NCBI GenBank assembly: GCA_963793825.1 | Contig: CAWCBE010000004.1 | Location: 33,440-97,439 of the forward strand | DNA: 64,000 nucleotides | Direction: 5' to 3' | Source: RYN-230 sp963793825 | GTDB lineage: Bacteria > Actinomycetota > Actinomycetes > Streptosporangiales > Streptosporangiaceae | In this document: positions 44,001-51,436 of the stretch, one piece after another | Numbering within the stretch: position 1 is the first letter of the stretch | How the letters are laid out: the number at the start of each line of letters is the position of its first letter | The notes under the pieces: model-generated | Told to the model about the DNA's origin: nothing | What the model saw: the letters and a program-made list of their open reading frames with translations, nothing else | Databases searched by the model: none | Translations under genes and position numbers: made by a program

Positions 44001-44642
44001 CCGGATCTCCTCCACCGTGTCGCCCCAGAACTCCACCCGGACCGGGTGCTCCTCGGTGGGCGGGAACACATCCAGGATGCCGCCGCGGACCGCGATCTCG
44101 CCGCGGTGCTCCACCAGGTCGGTGCGGGCGTAGCCGATGTCCACCAGGTCCGCGATGACCTGCTCGAAGTCAGCCGCCTGGCCGGGCCGCAGCGCGACCG
44201 GGGTCAGGTCGCCGAGCCCGCTGACCATGGGCTGGAGCAGGCTGCGGACCGGGGTGACGAGCACAGTGACCGGGCCCGTCTGCGGGCGGTCCGGATCGGG
44301 ATGGGCCAGCCGGCGCAGTACGGCCAGCCGCCGCCCGGAGGTGTCCGAGCGCGGCGACAGCCGCTCGTGCGGCAGCGTCTCCCAGGCCGGGAAGCAGGCC
44401 ACCTGGCCGGGCGGCAGCAGTGATTCCAGCGCGCCGGTAAGATCGTCGGCCTCGCGCGCGGTCGCGGTCACGGCCAGCACGAACCGCGGCTCGGCCAGGC
44501 CTGGCGGCTGGGCCAGCGCAGCGGCCAGGAAGGGGCGCAGGGCGGGCGGGGCGACGAGGTCCGCGTCGCCGTCACCCTGGTCGAGGGCGTGGCGCAGCTT
44601 CGGGTCCTCGGCGATGACGCTGAGCAATCCGGCGAGGCTCAT
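41049..44642 (-). CDS. mfd: Transcription-repair coupling factor
   Basis: A 1197-residue Mfd that removes RNA polymerase stalled at DNA lesions and recruits UvrA. In order: UvrB-like N-terminal region (DALDV-type ACFPAWETLPHERLSPRSDT), the RNA polymerase interaction domain (VNPLQLTPGDYIVHEQHGVG), and the translocase with Walker A CGDVGYGKTE, DEEQRF, TATPIPRTL and QLRGRVGRSRE. A C-terminal TRCF domain follows. It starts a minus-strand run with the lipoprotein and mazG (17-base gap). The large frame on the other strand is a shadow of this gene. Confidence 0.97.
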   Translation of the reverse strand: MSLAGLLSVIAEDPKLRHALDQGDGDADLVAPPALRPFLAAALAQPPGLAEPRFVLAVTATAREADDLTGALESLLPPGQVACFPAWETLPHERLSPRSDTSGRRLAVLRRLAHPDPDRPQTGPVTVLVTPVRSLLQPMVSGLGDLTPVALRPGQAADFEQVIADLVDIGYARTDLVEHRGEIAVRGGILDVFPPTEEHPVRVEFWGDTVEEIRYFRVADQRSLHVAADGLWAPPCRELLLTPAVRERAARLAAQYPGLADILGQLAEGMAVDGMEAFAPVLADTMELLLDHVPPGGLVLACDPERIRARAADLVATSQEFLEASWVNAANGGQAPVDLGAAAFQPLADVRAAAHELGIGWWTCTPFDNPDSLDGGPGEPEAVPGRVAFGIEASALPGYRGDTARAVADVRQWLADGWRVALVTGGHGPAQRLTEMLRGEGLGARLGDLDVPPEPGVPCVSTGLISNGFVWESVRLAVLTEADLAGQRTASKDMRMPTRRRAGVNPLQLTPGDYIVHEQHGVGRYLEMTSRNIQGAIREYLVIEYAASKRGQPPDRLYVPTDQLDQVTRYVGGEAPSLHRLGGADWAKTKGRARKAVRQIASELIRLYSARMASPGLAFGPDTPWQRELEDAFPYVETPDQLAAIDEVKRDMERPVPMDRLICGDVGYGKTEIAVRAAFKAVQDGMQVAVLVPTTLLAQQHFGTFSERFAPFPVTVRMLSRFSSDAEVVRTREGLTEGKVDVVIGTHRLLSPDTRFARLGLVILDEEQRFGVEHKEYLKRLRTEVDVLSMSATPIPRTLEMGIAGIREMSTILTPPEERHPVLTLVGPYDEKQIAAAIRRELLRDGQAFFVHNRVSSINKVAARLAELVPEARVAVGHGQMNEHVLENVMTDFLDRKFDVLVSTTIIESGLDVPNANTLIVDRADTYGLPQLHQLRGRVGRSRERGYAYFLFPPEKPLTETAHERLATIAQHTEAGAGMYVALKDLEIRGAGNLLGGEQSGHIAGVGFDLYVRMIGEAVTELKGDGPAERPEVRVELPVNAHIPHDYVPGERLRLEAYTRIAAIDTPEDAAAVADELADRYGPLPEPVTNLLDVARLRARARRAGLTDIVQQGTFIRFSPVELPDSRQVRLQRLYPKTVLKPAVRSMLVPVPRRGSGGGSVPLGAPLLRDTELLTWCAQLIAAVLEPDAPGAPEGTA

Positions 44643-44841
44643 GGTGTCCTAGGGGAGGCAGCACGAAAGGCCCGCGAGGGCGGGCGGCAGGCCGTCCGGC
44701 ACCAGGCGCGGGGTAGTTCTAGCTTACGTCCCGGGCCGGGGGGCGCGGCCCGGGGCCACCGCCCGGGACCCACCAGCGCCCGGGAAATAGCCCGCCCGTG
44801 AGCAGCGACTATTCGCATTCATACGGCTACGCTATGGCGTT

Positions 44842-45729
44842 GTGGCAACGAGGAGCGGTGTCCCAGGGGGCGGAGTCCCCAGCGGTGCCTGGCCAGCCGG
44901 GTACCGGCCCGCGCCGGCGCGGGCCGGCGCGGGCCGGGCCGGGCCAGGGCTGACCGCTCCGGGGCCAACCGGACCGGCACCGCCCGGACTAGAGCCGACC
45001 GGACCAGAGCCGACCGCCGAGACCACGATGTTCCGCCGCTGGGCCGGTGATTACGCCGCCCAGCGGCCGGGCCAGCCGATCGCGGTGCTGCTGACCGGGG
45101 CGGTGACCGCGGACGGGGACCTGGGACTGGGCGCGCTGGCCGGAGCGTACGCCGGCCTGGCCCTGCTCGACGACGACCAGCCGGTGACCCGGGCCGCGGC
45201 GGCGGCGCTGCCGGGGCTGAGCCGCTGCGCGCTGGGCGACCTGCGCACCGTCCCGCTGCCGCCGCGGTCGTTCGACATCGTCGGCTGCACCGCGCTGCTG
45301 GACCGGATCGAGCACGCCGAACTCGTCCTCGACCGGCTGGTCGCCGCGCTCAAGCCGGGCGGGCTGCTGTTGCTGCAGGTCCGCGACCGGGACAGCGCGG
45401 CCGGCTTCCTGGACCGGGTGCTGCCCGGCTGGCTGCGCGCGGCGATCTGGCGGCGGCACCACCCCGGCCGGCCGGGGCCGCACCCCGCGATCTATGAGCG
45501 GCTCAGCTCGGTCCGCGGCACGGCGTCCTACGCGCTGCTCCGCGGCCTGGTCGTCGCCGACCGGCAGCCGCTCGGCGGGCTGGCCGGCGGGCTGCCCCCG
45601 GCACCCCGCAGCTACCTGGCGGCGCAGCGTCTGGTGGCACGGGTCTCCGGGCAGCGGCTCACCGCGGCCCACGAGGAATTCCTCTACGTCATGCGCAAGC
45701 CCGAGAACCGGTTCGCCCGTATCCTCTGA
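44842..45729 (+). CDS. SAM-dependent methyltransferase-like protein
   Basis: A protein of 295 residues from GTG 44842. A Pro/Gly/Ala-rich N-terminus of 55-60 residues (including GAGRAGPG tandem repeats) precedes a class I methyltransferase core: FDIVGCTALLDRIEHAEL, then VAALKPGGLLLLQVRDRDSA. The glycine-rich SAM loop at the N-side of the core is atypical (VLLTGAVTADGDLG), so activity is uncertain. ATG 45028 within the frame is a sensible alternative start. Product target unknown. Confidence 0.75.
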   Translation: MATRSGVPGGGVPSGAWPAGYRPAPARAGAGRAGPGLTAPGPTGPAPPGLEPTGPEPTAETTMFRRWAGDYAAQRPGQPIAVLLTGAVTADGDLGLGALAGAYAGLALLDDDQPVTRAAAAALPGLSRCALGDLRTVPLPPRSFDIVGCTALLDRIEHAELVLDRLVAALKPGGLLLLQVRDRDSAAGFLDRVLPGWLRAAIWRRHHPGRPGPHPAIYERLSSVRGTASYALLRGLVVADRQPLGGLAGGLPPAPRSYLAAQRLVARVSGQRLTAAHEEFLYVMRKPENRFARIL

Positions 45730-45837
45730 ACCGGGCTCCCGGGCCGGCGGCGCCGCGCCTGCCGCCGGCCGGCCTTGCGGCCGCCTCTTCCGGTATAGCC
45801 TCAGGATGCCGGGGATGGGGCGGGCACGGAGGTGACC

Positions 45838-47394
45838 ATGTCGGCGGGGACTGCTGCCGGGCTGCCAGCGGAGCTGGCCGGCCTGCCGTCCGTGACCCTG
45901 GACGAGGGTCAGCTGGGCGATCTGGAACTGCTGCTGGACGGGGTATTCGCTCCGCTGCGCGGGTTCATGGCCGAAGCCGAGGTAACGTCGGTGGCCGCGC
46001 ACGGAATGCTGCCGGACGGTACCCCGTGGCCGGTGCCGGTCACCCTGGAGGTGCCGGCCGCCAGCCTCAAGCCAGACACCGCCCGGCTGCTGCTGGCCGA
46101 CCACGAGGGCACCCCGCTCGCCGTGCTGGATATCACCGAGCGGCTGGCCGCGGACGGTCTGGTCCGGCTGAGCGGCCCGGTGACGGCGTGCCGCCCGGCC
46201 GAGCACGGCCCGTTCCGGCACCTGCGGCGGCTGCCCGCCGAGACATCCGCCGAACTGGCGGGCGGCCCGGTGCTGGCCTACGCCACCCGGGCACCGCTGC
46301 ACTGCCACGAGATCGGGCAGCTCCGGCACGCGGCCGGCCAGCTCAAGGCCCGGCTCCTGCTGCTGCCGCTGGTGGCCGGCCCGGCCGAGACGGTGAACCG
46401 GCCCGACACCCTGGTCCGCACGGTCCGCGCGGCCACCCGGCACCTGCCGCCCGGCACGATGGTGATCCCGGTCCCGCTGCGGCCCCAGCATGCTGCGCCC
46501 GGCGACGAACTCGCGCTGCGGGCGCTGGTGGCCGCCGCGTACGGCGCGACCCACCTGATGGACGGCAAGCCCGCCCGCCCCGGCGGCCCGACGGACGGCA
46601 GCGGCGACGGCCGCCGCCCCGGGCCGGTCATCCCGGTCATCTCCCCCGGCGACTGGGCCTACGACCCGGCGGCAGAGGTGTGGCGGCCGTTGTCGCTGAT
46701 CGAGCCCGGCACCGAGCGCACCGGCCTGGCCGCCGGCGAGCTCGAGGACCTGCTGGACCACGGCGGGGAACTGCCCGCCTGGTTCACCCCGCCCGCGGTG
46801 GCCGCCGAGCTGCGCCGGGCCCGGCCGCCGCGCAGCGAGCGCGGCCTGGTCGTGTTCTTCACCGGGCTCTCCGGGTCGGGCAAGTCCACCCTGGCCCGCG
46901 CCCTGCGGGACGCGCTGAACGAGCGCGGTGACCGGACCGTCTCGCTGCTCGACGGGGACCTGGTCCGGGCGCTGCTGTCCGCCGGGCTCAGCTTCTCCCG
47001 CGCGGACCGCGACCTGAACATCGCCCGGATCGGCTTCGTGGCGGCGGAGATCGCCCGGCACGGCGGGATCGCCATCTGCGCGCCGATCGCGCCCTACGCC
47101 CAGGCCCGCCAGGATGTTCGGCGCGCGGTCGGTGAGGTCGGCGACTTCCTGCTGGTGTACGTGGCCACCCCCGCCGAGGTCTGCGAGGCGCGGGACCGTA
47201 AGGGCCTCTATGCCAAGGCGCGGGCCGGGCTCATCGACCATTTCACCGGGGTCTCCGACCCGTACGAGGAACCCGACGACGCGGACCTGGTCATCGACAC
47301 CTCCGCGCTGACCCGGGACGAGGCCCTGCAGGCCGTGCTCGACCTGCTGGCCAAGGGCGGCTGGCTGCGCCCGGTGCCGGATCAGGGCCGGTGA
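45838..47394 (+). CDS. APS kinase with degenerate N-terminal ATP-sulfurylase-like domain
   Basis: A 518-residue fusion. The C-terminal ~185 residues are a full adenylylsulfate kinase: Walker A FTGLSGSGKST, SLLDGDLVRALL, FSRADRDLNIARIG and RDRKGLYAKARAG; it phosphorylates APS to PAPS. The N-terminal ~330 residues resemble the PUA-like and catalytic parts of Sat-type ATP sulfurylase. However, the QTRNPxHRAHE motif reads ATRAPLHCHE, and the GRDHAG motif is DGKPARPG. Sulfate activation by this domain is therefore doubtful. ATG 45838 follows GGAGG by five bases; the frame also opens at GTG 45832. Confidence 0.88.
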   Translation: MSAGTAAGLPAELAGLPSVTLDEGQLGDLELLLDGVFAPLRGFMAEAEVTSVAAHGMLPDGTPWPVPVTLEVPAASLKPDTARLLLADHEGTPLAVLDITERLAADGLVRLSGPVTACRPAEHGPFRHLRRLPAETSAELAGGPVLAYATRAPLHCHEIGQLRHAAGQLKARLLLLPLVAGPAETVNRPDTLVRTVRAATRHLPPGTMVIPVPLRPQHAAPGDELALRALVAAAYGATHLMDGKPARPGGPTDGSGDGRRPGPVIPVISPGDWAYDPAAEVWRPLSLIEPGTERTGLAAGELEDLLDHGGELPAWFTPPAVAAELRRARPPRSERGLVVFFTGLSGSGKSTLARALRDALNERGDRTVSLLDGDLVRALLSAGLSFSRADRDLNIARIGFVAAEIARHGGIAICAPIAPYAQARQDVRRAVGEVGDFLLVYVATPAEVCEARDRKGLYAKARAGLIDHFTGVSDPYEEPDDADLVIDTSALTRDEALQAVLDLLAKGGWLRPVPDQGR

Positions 47395-47426
47395 GGGCCT
47401 AGGCCACCGCGAGCCGGGCTAGGCCC
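47395..47426. terminator. Hairpin between the APS kinase and DUF4229 genes
   Basis: GGGCCTAG (47395-47402) and CTAGGCCC (47419-47426) form a perfect 8-bp stem directly after the kinase stop, between convergent genes. Confidence 0.6.
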
Positions 47427-47446
47427 GCCTGGGCTCCGCAGCCGGG

Positions 47447-47926
47447 TCAGGCTGGGCCACCCCCGGCTGGGCAACCCGGTCCGGCCTGGGGTGCTGCTCC
47501 CGGCTGGGCCACCGCTCCGGCCTGGGCCACCGGTCCGGCCTGGGGTGCTGCTCCCGGCTGGGCCACCGCTCCGGCCTGGGCCACCGGTCCGGCCTGGGGT
47601 GCTGCTCCCGGCTGGGGCACCGCTCCGGCCTGGGCCGCACCGGCCGGCGCGGCGGGCTCGGGCCCGTCGTCGTCCTCGGCCCTGGTGCCCGCGTCCAGCC
47701 TGGTCCGGAAGTCGCTGACCCGGCCGCGGACGCCGCCCATCCGCGCGGCGAGCGCCCCGGACATCGCGTCCCGCTGCCGGGACAGCAGCACGTAACTGGC
47801 GATCCCGCTGACCAGCAGGGCCAGTCCGAGCAGCAGCAGGCCGCGGGCACCGACCACGTAGAGCACGCCGGTCGCGGCGACGAACAGCAGGATCCGGGCG
47901 GTGGTGTAGGCAATCGTGGATCGCAT
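47447..47926 (-). CDS. DUF4229 membrane protein with expanded repeat tail
   Basis: A 159-residue protein with two N-terminal membrane helices (ARILLFVAATGVLYVVGARG, then LLLGLALLVSGIASYVLL) and the SRQRDAMSGALAARM motif typical of DUF4229. The C-terminal half is encoded by 54-bp repeats giving VAQAGAVAQPGAAPQAGP units. Function unknown. The repeats also keep other frames open, so their reading is less certain than the first 90 residues. Confidence 0.8.
   Translation of the reverse strand: MRSTIAYTTARILLFVAATGVLYVVGARGLLLLGLALLVSGIASYVLLSRQRDAMSGALAARMGGVRGRVSDFRTRLDAGTRAEDDDGPEPAAPAGAAQAGAVPQPGAAPQAGPVAQAGAVAQPGAAPQAGPVAQAGAVAQPGAAPQAGPGCPAGGGPA
47476..47637. repeat. 54-bp tandem repeats in the DUF4229 gene
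   Basis: Units begin at 47476, 47530 and 47584 (CCGGTCCGGCCTGGGGTGCT); the third is slightly diverged. Each codes for 18 residues, preserving frame. Confidence 0.92.
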
Positions 47927-47938
47927 AGCGGGATCAGC

Positions 47939-48910
47939 CTACTCGGGCGCCTCAGCCAGGATCGACAGGAGCAGGGCCGGGTCGATATTGCCGCCGGACA
48001 GCACGGCCACCGTGGTCGCCGCGGGCGGCAGTTCCTTGCGCCGGAACAGGCAGGCGGCCACGGCTACCGCGCCCCCCGGTTCGGCGATCATGCGGCCTTC
48101 CAGCGCGAGCCGCCGCACGGCCGCCCGGATCTCGTCCTCGGTGACGGTGACGATGTCGTCCACGTACTCCAGCAGGTGCCGCAGGGGCAGGGCCCCGACC
48201 TGGTCCACGCGCAGCGCGTCGGCGATTGTCCGCTGGGTGGCCCCCGGCGGCCAGGCCACCTGGCGGCCCTCGTGCAGCGAGTCACGGGCGTCGGCGGCGA
48301 GTTCCGGCTCCACCCCGATCACCACCGCGGCCGGGCACAGCGCCCGGATGGCGGCGGCGATCCCGGAGATCAGGCCGCCGCCGCCGACCGGGACGACGAC
48401 CAGGTCGACCCGCGGGCAGTCGGCCGCGATCTCCAGGCCCACGGTGCCCTGGCCGGCGATGACCCGGCGGTCGTCGAACGGCGGGATGGACACCGCGCCG
48501 CGCTGCATGGCCACGTCCCTGGTGGCCGCCAGCCGGGCCGTCAGGGTGGCCTCGGAGATCACGACCTCGGCGCCCAGCGCGCGGATGGCCGCCACCTTGA
48601 CCGGCGCCGCGTTCTGCGGCACGACGATGACCGCGGGCATCCCGAGCAGCTTGGCCGCGTAGGCCACCGCCTGGCCGTGGTTGCCGCTGGAGTGCGCGAC
48701 GACGCCGCGACGCCGCGCCGCGGCCGGGAGCGCGGCCACCGCCGCATAGGCGCCGCGCAGCTTGAACGCGCCGGTCGGCTGCAACGACTCCGGCTTGACC
48801 AGGAGCGGGGGGTCCGCGCCGGGGAAAGTGACCAGCGGCGTGCGGACCGCCACGCCGGACAGGGCCGCCGCGGCGGCCCTGATTTCGTCGATCGAGACCA
48901 GCGGCTGCAC
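47939..48910 (-). CDS. Threonine/serine dehydratase-like PLP enzyme
   Basis: A 323-residue fold-type II PLP protein. PLP Lys is in PTGAFKLRGAY, the Asn loop in SSGNHGQAVAYA, the phosphate loop VGGGGLISG, and the substrate region EPGGAVAVAACLF. No ACT domain, unlike the longer protein at 23824-25044, so it may be a serine/threonine dehydratase or racemase. It ends 12 bases before the DUF4229 start, so it is upstream in that short minus-strand unit. Divergent from bldC. Confidence 0.88.
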   Translation of the reverse strand: MQPLVSIDEIRAAAAALSGVAVRTPLVTFPGADPPLLVKPESLQPTGAFKLRGAYAAVAALPAAARRRGVVAHSSGNHGQAVAYAAKLLGMPAVIVVPQNAAPVKVAAIRALGAEVVISEATLTARLAATRDVAMQRGAVSIPPFDDRRVIAGQGTVGLEIAADCPRVDLVVVPVGGGGLISGIAAAIRALCPAAVVIGVEPELAADARDSLHEGRQVAWPPGATQRTIADALRVDQVGALPLRHLLEYVDDIVTVTEDEIRAAVRRLALEGRMIAEPGGAVAVAACLFRRKELPPAATTVAVLSGGNIDPALLLSILAEAPE

Positions 48911-49027
48911 CCGAACACCCTACCGTTGACAGGTTTTACGGAAACTAAGGAGAAAAACGGCTTTAGTCGCCACACTTGGGGCAGGGCCGTGCCAGAAGCC
49001 CGGCGGTCTGCTCAGGAGGGGAACAGC

Positions 49028-49237
49028 GTGGAAGGCAACAATGATCGCCTCCTGACGCCAGGGGAGGTCGCCGCGCTCTTCCGGGTGGACCCGAAGACGG
49101 TGACGCGGTGGGCCGCGTCCGGCCGGATCAGCAGCATCCGCACCCCGGGCGGGCACCGCCGGTTCCGTGAGTCCGAGGTCCGCGCGCTGCTCCGTGGCGA
49201 GAGCAGCCAGGCCAGGGACGACCACCCGGCCAGCTAA
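49028..49237 (+). CDS. bldC: BldC-type small MerR-like DNA-binding protein
   Basis: A 69-residue protein consisting of a MerR-type winged helix: LLTPGEVAALFRVDPKTVTR, then WAASGRISSIRTPGGHRRFR and ESEVRALLRG. It closely resembles Streptomyces BldC (68 residues), which binds head-to-tail to direct repeats and delays development. GTG 49028 is supported by AGGAGG six bases upstream; the longer open frame is antisense to the dehydratase. TTGACA near 48926 may be part of its promoter. GCTGACACCC occurs three times just downstream. Confidence 0.92.
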   Translation: MEGNNDRLLTPGEVAALFRVDPKTVTRWAASGRISSIRTPGGHRRFRESEVRALLRGESSQARDDHPAS

Positions 49238-49336
49238 GGCGGCGGCCCAGTCAGCTGACACCCGCGCTGACACCCCGCGGCTGACACCCCGCCGGCGAAC
49301 CGGCCGGCCAGGCTGGCTGACTCCCGGCCCGTCCGG

Positions 49337-49612
49337 CTAGCCGCGCCGCCCGCCGGAGTCCGGCCCGCCGCTACCGCCGCCCTGGCTGGCCAGGAACTCC
49401 GCGAACTGGCGTTGCAGCGCCGCATCGCCTTCCTGCCAGCGCCGGCGGCGTTCCGCCATGTCTTCCTCGGTCACCGCGTGCTCGGCCAGCCGGTCGTAGT
49501 CCCGGTCACCGGGGCCGATCTCGACGTAGGCGTCGCCGGTCACCTCGCCGTCATCGGACAGCGCTGATTCGGGAACCAGCAGGTTCCCGTTCGGCAGCCG
49601 GATGACGAACAT
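49337..49612 (-). CDS. Small protein of unknown function
   Basis: A 91-residue acidic protein: FVIRLPNGNLLVPESALSDD, DAYVEIGPGDRDYDRLAEHA, then a predicted helix EEDMAERRRRWQEGDAALQR and a Gly-rich tail. No family is recognised. It begins 12 bases after the metalloprotease stop, so it is likely the second gene of that operon. It could be an immunity-like or modulating partner, but nothing in the sequence proves it. GTG 49615 is an alternative start. Confidence 0.7.
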   Translation of the reverse strand: MFVIRLPNGNLLVPESALSDDGEVTGDAYVEIGPGDRDYDRLAEHAVTEEDMAERRRRWQEGDAALQRQFAEFLASQGGGSGGPDSGGRRG

Positions 49613-49623
49613 CACTGATCACT

Positions 49624-50868
49624 CTAAAGCCCGTAGCGCAGATTGAAGTAGAGCATCACATCAAGAGCGGTCCTGATGTTGCCGCCCAGCATGTCCACCA
49701 GGGCCGGGCGCTGCCGCGACGCGATCGCCGCGAACGCGTCCGCGAAGAACTCCCGGCGGCCCAGATCCCCCGGCTGCTTGTGGAAGTCGCTCACCAGGGT
49801 CTGCTGGCACCGCTGGTAGAGCCGCCGGAACTCCGCGGAATCGGACTGCCACCCGCCCTCGACCCGGTCGATGTCGTCCAGTGCGTGCCCGACCTCATGA
49901 CACATGACATCGGGGGCGGACGACGGCCGGGTGCCGACGATGATCTTCCGTTTCCCGTAGGCGCCCGCGCAGGCGTCCCAGGTGGCCCGGCCCGAGGGCA
50001 GCGGGACGCCGCGGAGCCGTCCCATGCCGTCGAGTTCCGGCACGCCGCCCTCCCCGACGTGGATGGCCTCCAGGCCGGCGGCGAGGATGTTCTTGATCGT
50101 CATCGGCAGCCCGGCCAGCCGGTTGACCGCCAGCACCACTGGCGGGGACGGCACGACGCTGACGGGCCACTCCCGGTGCAGTACCCGCTCCAGCGGGCCG
50201 CAGTCGGCCGAGCCTTCGGCGGCCCGGCGGGCATGCGCCACCTCGTACCAGGGGAGCCGGCCCGCCACCGCGGCCGCGGCGCCGTCCGGCGGGGCCTGCC
50301 GTTCCGCCGCCCGGGTGCGGGGCTGGGCTGGCGGGGCCTGGATCGCGGGCCCTCCCGGCGCCGGCCGGATGGCCACCCTCTCCTGCCCGGACAGGCCGGC
50401 CGCCCGCCCCGCGGCAGCGCCGCGTGGTCCCCGCTGCGGCCCGGCGGCCGGCGTGCCGGGCTGCGCCGGACGTGGCCTGGGGCGCGGCAGGGTGGCCGGC
50501 TCCGCAGGCTGGCCCGGTCCGGGCGCGGCCGGACGGGCCGGCCAGCCCGGCTCCGCCCGTCCCGCAGCCGCGGACCCCTCAGCAGCCCGGGGGGATGGGC
50601 CGGGTGCACCGGGACCCGCGGGTGCACCCGGGATCCCGGGCAGATCCGGGGCCGGGGAGGAGCCGCTCGCGCTGTCCGGGAACGCGGCCGTGGCCGCCCC
50701 GCCTGCGGCCTGCTGAGTGCGCCGGTGACGGCCGGATCCGACCGAACTGACCGAGCCGACCGCGCTGCCGGTGGCGGGCGGTCCCGCCTTCGCGGTGCCG
50801 CGCGACCGTGGCCCAGCCAGCCGCGGCCGGATGTACCGGCGAACGCGATCCATAAGCCGCAGCCGCAT
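49624..50868 (-). CDS. HEVGH metalloprotease, anthrax-lethal-factor-like (Pro-Pro endopeptidase type)
   Basis: A 414-residue protein. The first ~210 residues are a basic start (MRLRLMDRVRRYIRPRL) and a long Pro/Ala/Gly/Arg linker. The C-terminal ~200 residues include MCHEVGHALDDID (zinc His324, Glu325, His328) and, 40 residues on, RREFFADAFAAI, the place where lethal-factor-like (ATLF/M34) peptidases have their third ligand. KRKIIVGTR and the IKNILAAGLEAIHVGEGG region suit that fold. No signal peptide is obvious. ATG 50868 follows GGGAG. The family assignment is by motif order only. Confidence 0.7.
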   Translation of the reverse strand: MRLRLMDRVRRYIRPRLAGPRSRGTAKAGPPATGSAVGSVSSVGSGRHRRTQQAAGGAATAAFPDSASGSSPAPDLPGIPGAPAGPGAPGPSPRAAEGSAAAGRAEPGWPARPAAPGPGQPAEPATLPRPRPRPAQPGTPAAGPQRGPRGAAAGRAAGLSGQERVAIRPAPGGPAIQAPPAQPRTRAAERQAPPDGAAAAVAGRLPWYEVAHARRAAEGSADCGPLERVLHREWPVSVVPSPPVVLAVNRLAGLPMTIKNILAAGLEAIHVGEGGVPELDGMGRLRGVPLPSGRATWDACAGAYGKRKIIVGTRPSSAPDVMCHEVGHALDDIDRVEGGWQSDSAEFRRLYQRCQQTLVSDFHKQPGDLGRREFFADAFAAIASRQRPALVDMLGGNIRTALDVMLYFNLRYGL

Positions 50869-51033
50869 AGTCGCACTCCCAGCGATCGCGTGCCAGGCTG
50901 CCAGGGTATGCCGAATCGTCGCGAACGTCACCTGCCGTTACCCAGCGTGATGAGTTAAGGAAGCCGATCCGTTACCGGCCGACTCGTCTCATTCACCGAC
51001 GAATGTTGCCCAGGTGGGGTTAAGCTCTCGCGC

Positions 51034-51324
51034 ATGTTGGTCGTGGGTGCGTTCGCCGCAGCGCTCACGCTGGCTTTCTGGGCCTGCTGGTCCCACTGGC
51101 CCCGCCGGCTGGACCGCCCGCCCGGCTCGGCGGCGGACGCCGCTTTCCGCAGGCATCCGGCCGGCCGGGCCAGGTTCGGATCTGATGATGACGGGCTGTC
51201 ACCGGCGGCTGGCTCACCGGTGACCGACTGGGCTGTCCCCCGCGGCCCGGACGACGACCCGGAGTTCCTCGCCGAACTTGACCGCGTCATCCGCCGCGGG
51301 CCGGAGGCCGGCGAGGCGGAGTGA
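51034..51324 (+). CDS. Small membrane-anchored protein
   Basis: A 96-residue protein with one N-terminal hydrophobic segment (about 2-19: LVVGAFAAALTLAFWACW) and an acidic C-terminus DDDPEFLAELDRVIRRG, a motif seen in short actinobacterial proteins of unknown function. ATG 51034 has no clear ribosome site. The stop codon lies in the first copy of a 50-bp tandem duplication. Divergent from the metalloprotease and convergent with ccsB. Confidence 0.65.
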   Translation: MLVVGAFAAALTLAFWACWSHWPRRLDRPPGSAADAAFRRHPAGRARFGSDDDGLSPAAGSPVTDWAVPRGPDDDPEFLAELDRVIRRGPEAGEAE

Positions 51325-51413
51325 CGGGGCGGACGGGGCGTTGGGTATCCGGGGACCCGGGCCAGGCGGAGTGACGGGCCGGACGGCCCGTTGGGTATCG
51401 GGGGGCCCGGGCG
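51314..51413. repeat. 50-bp imperfect tandem duplication
   Basis: AGGCGGAGTGACGGG starts at 51314 and again at 51364. The two 50-bp copies differ at a few bases, and the second holds a hairpin ACGGGCC-GGAC-GGCCCGT (51374-51391) that may terminate transcription. Confidence 0.85.
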
Positions 51414-51436
51414 GGCCGGAGCGCGCGGGGGCAGGG

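Noticed and set aside
41508..44423. A 971-codon open frame on the plus strand
   Set aside because: It is entirely antisense to mfd, with low-complexity composition and no domain; an effect of GC-rich third codon positions.
44890..44950. GC-rich tandem units in the methyltransferase 5' region as a functional repeat
   Set aside because: Short, imperfect, and sufficiently explained by Ala/Gly coding in a high-GC genome.
47476..47637. Possible CRISPR array
   Set aside because: Repeats are contiguous without spacers and code in frame for a protein tail.
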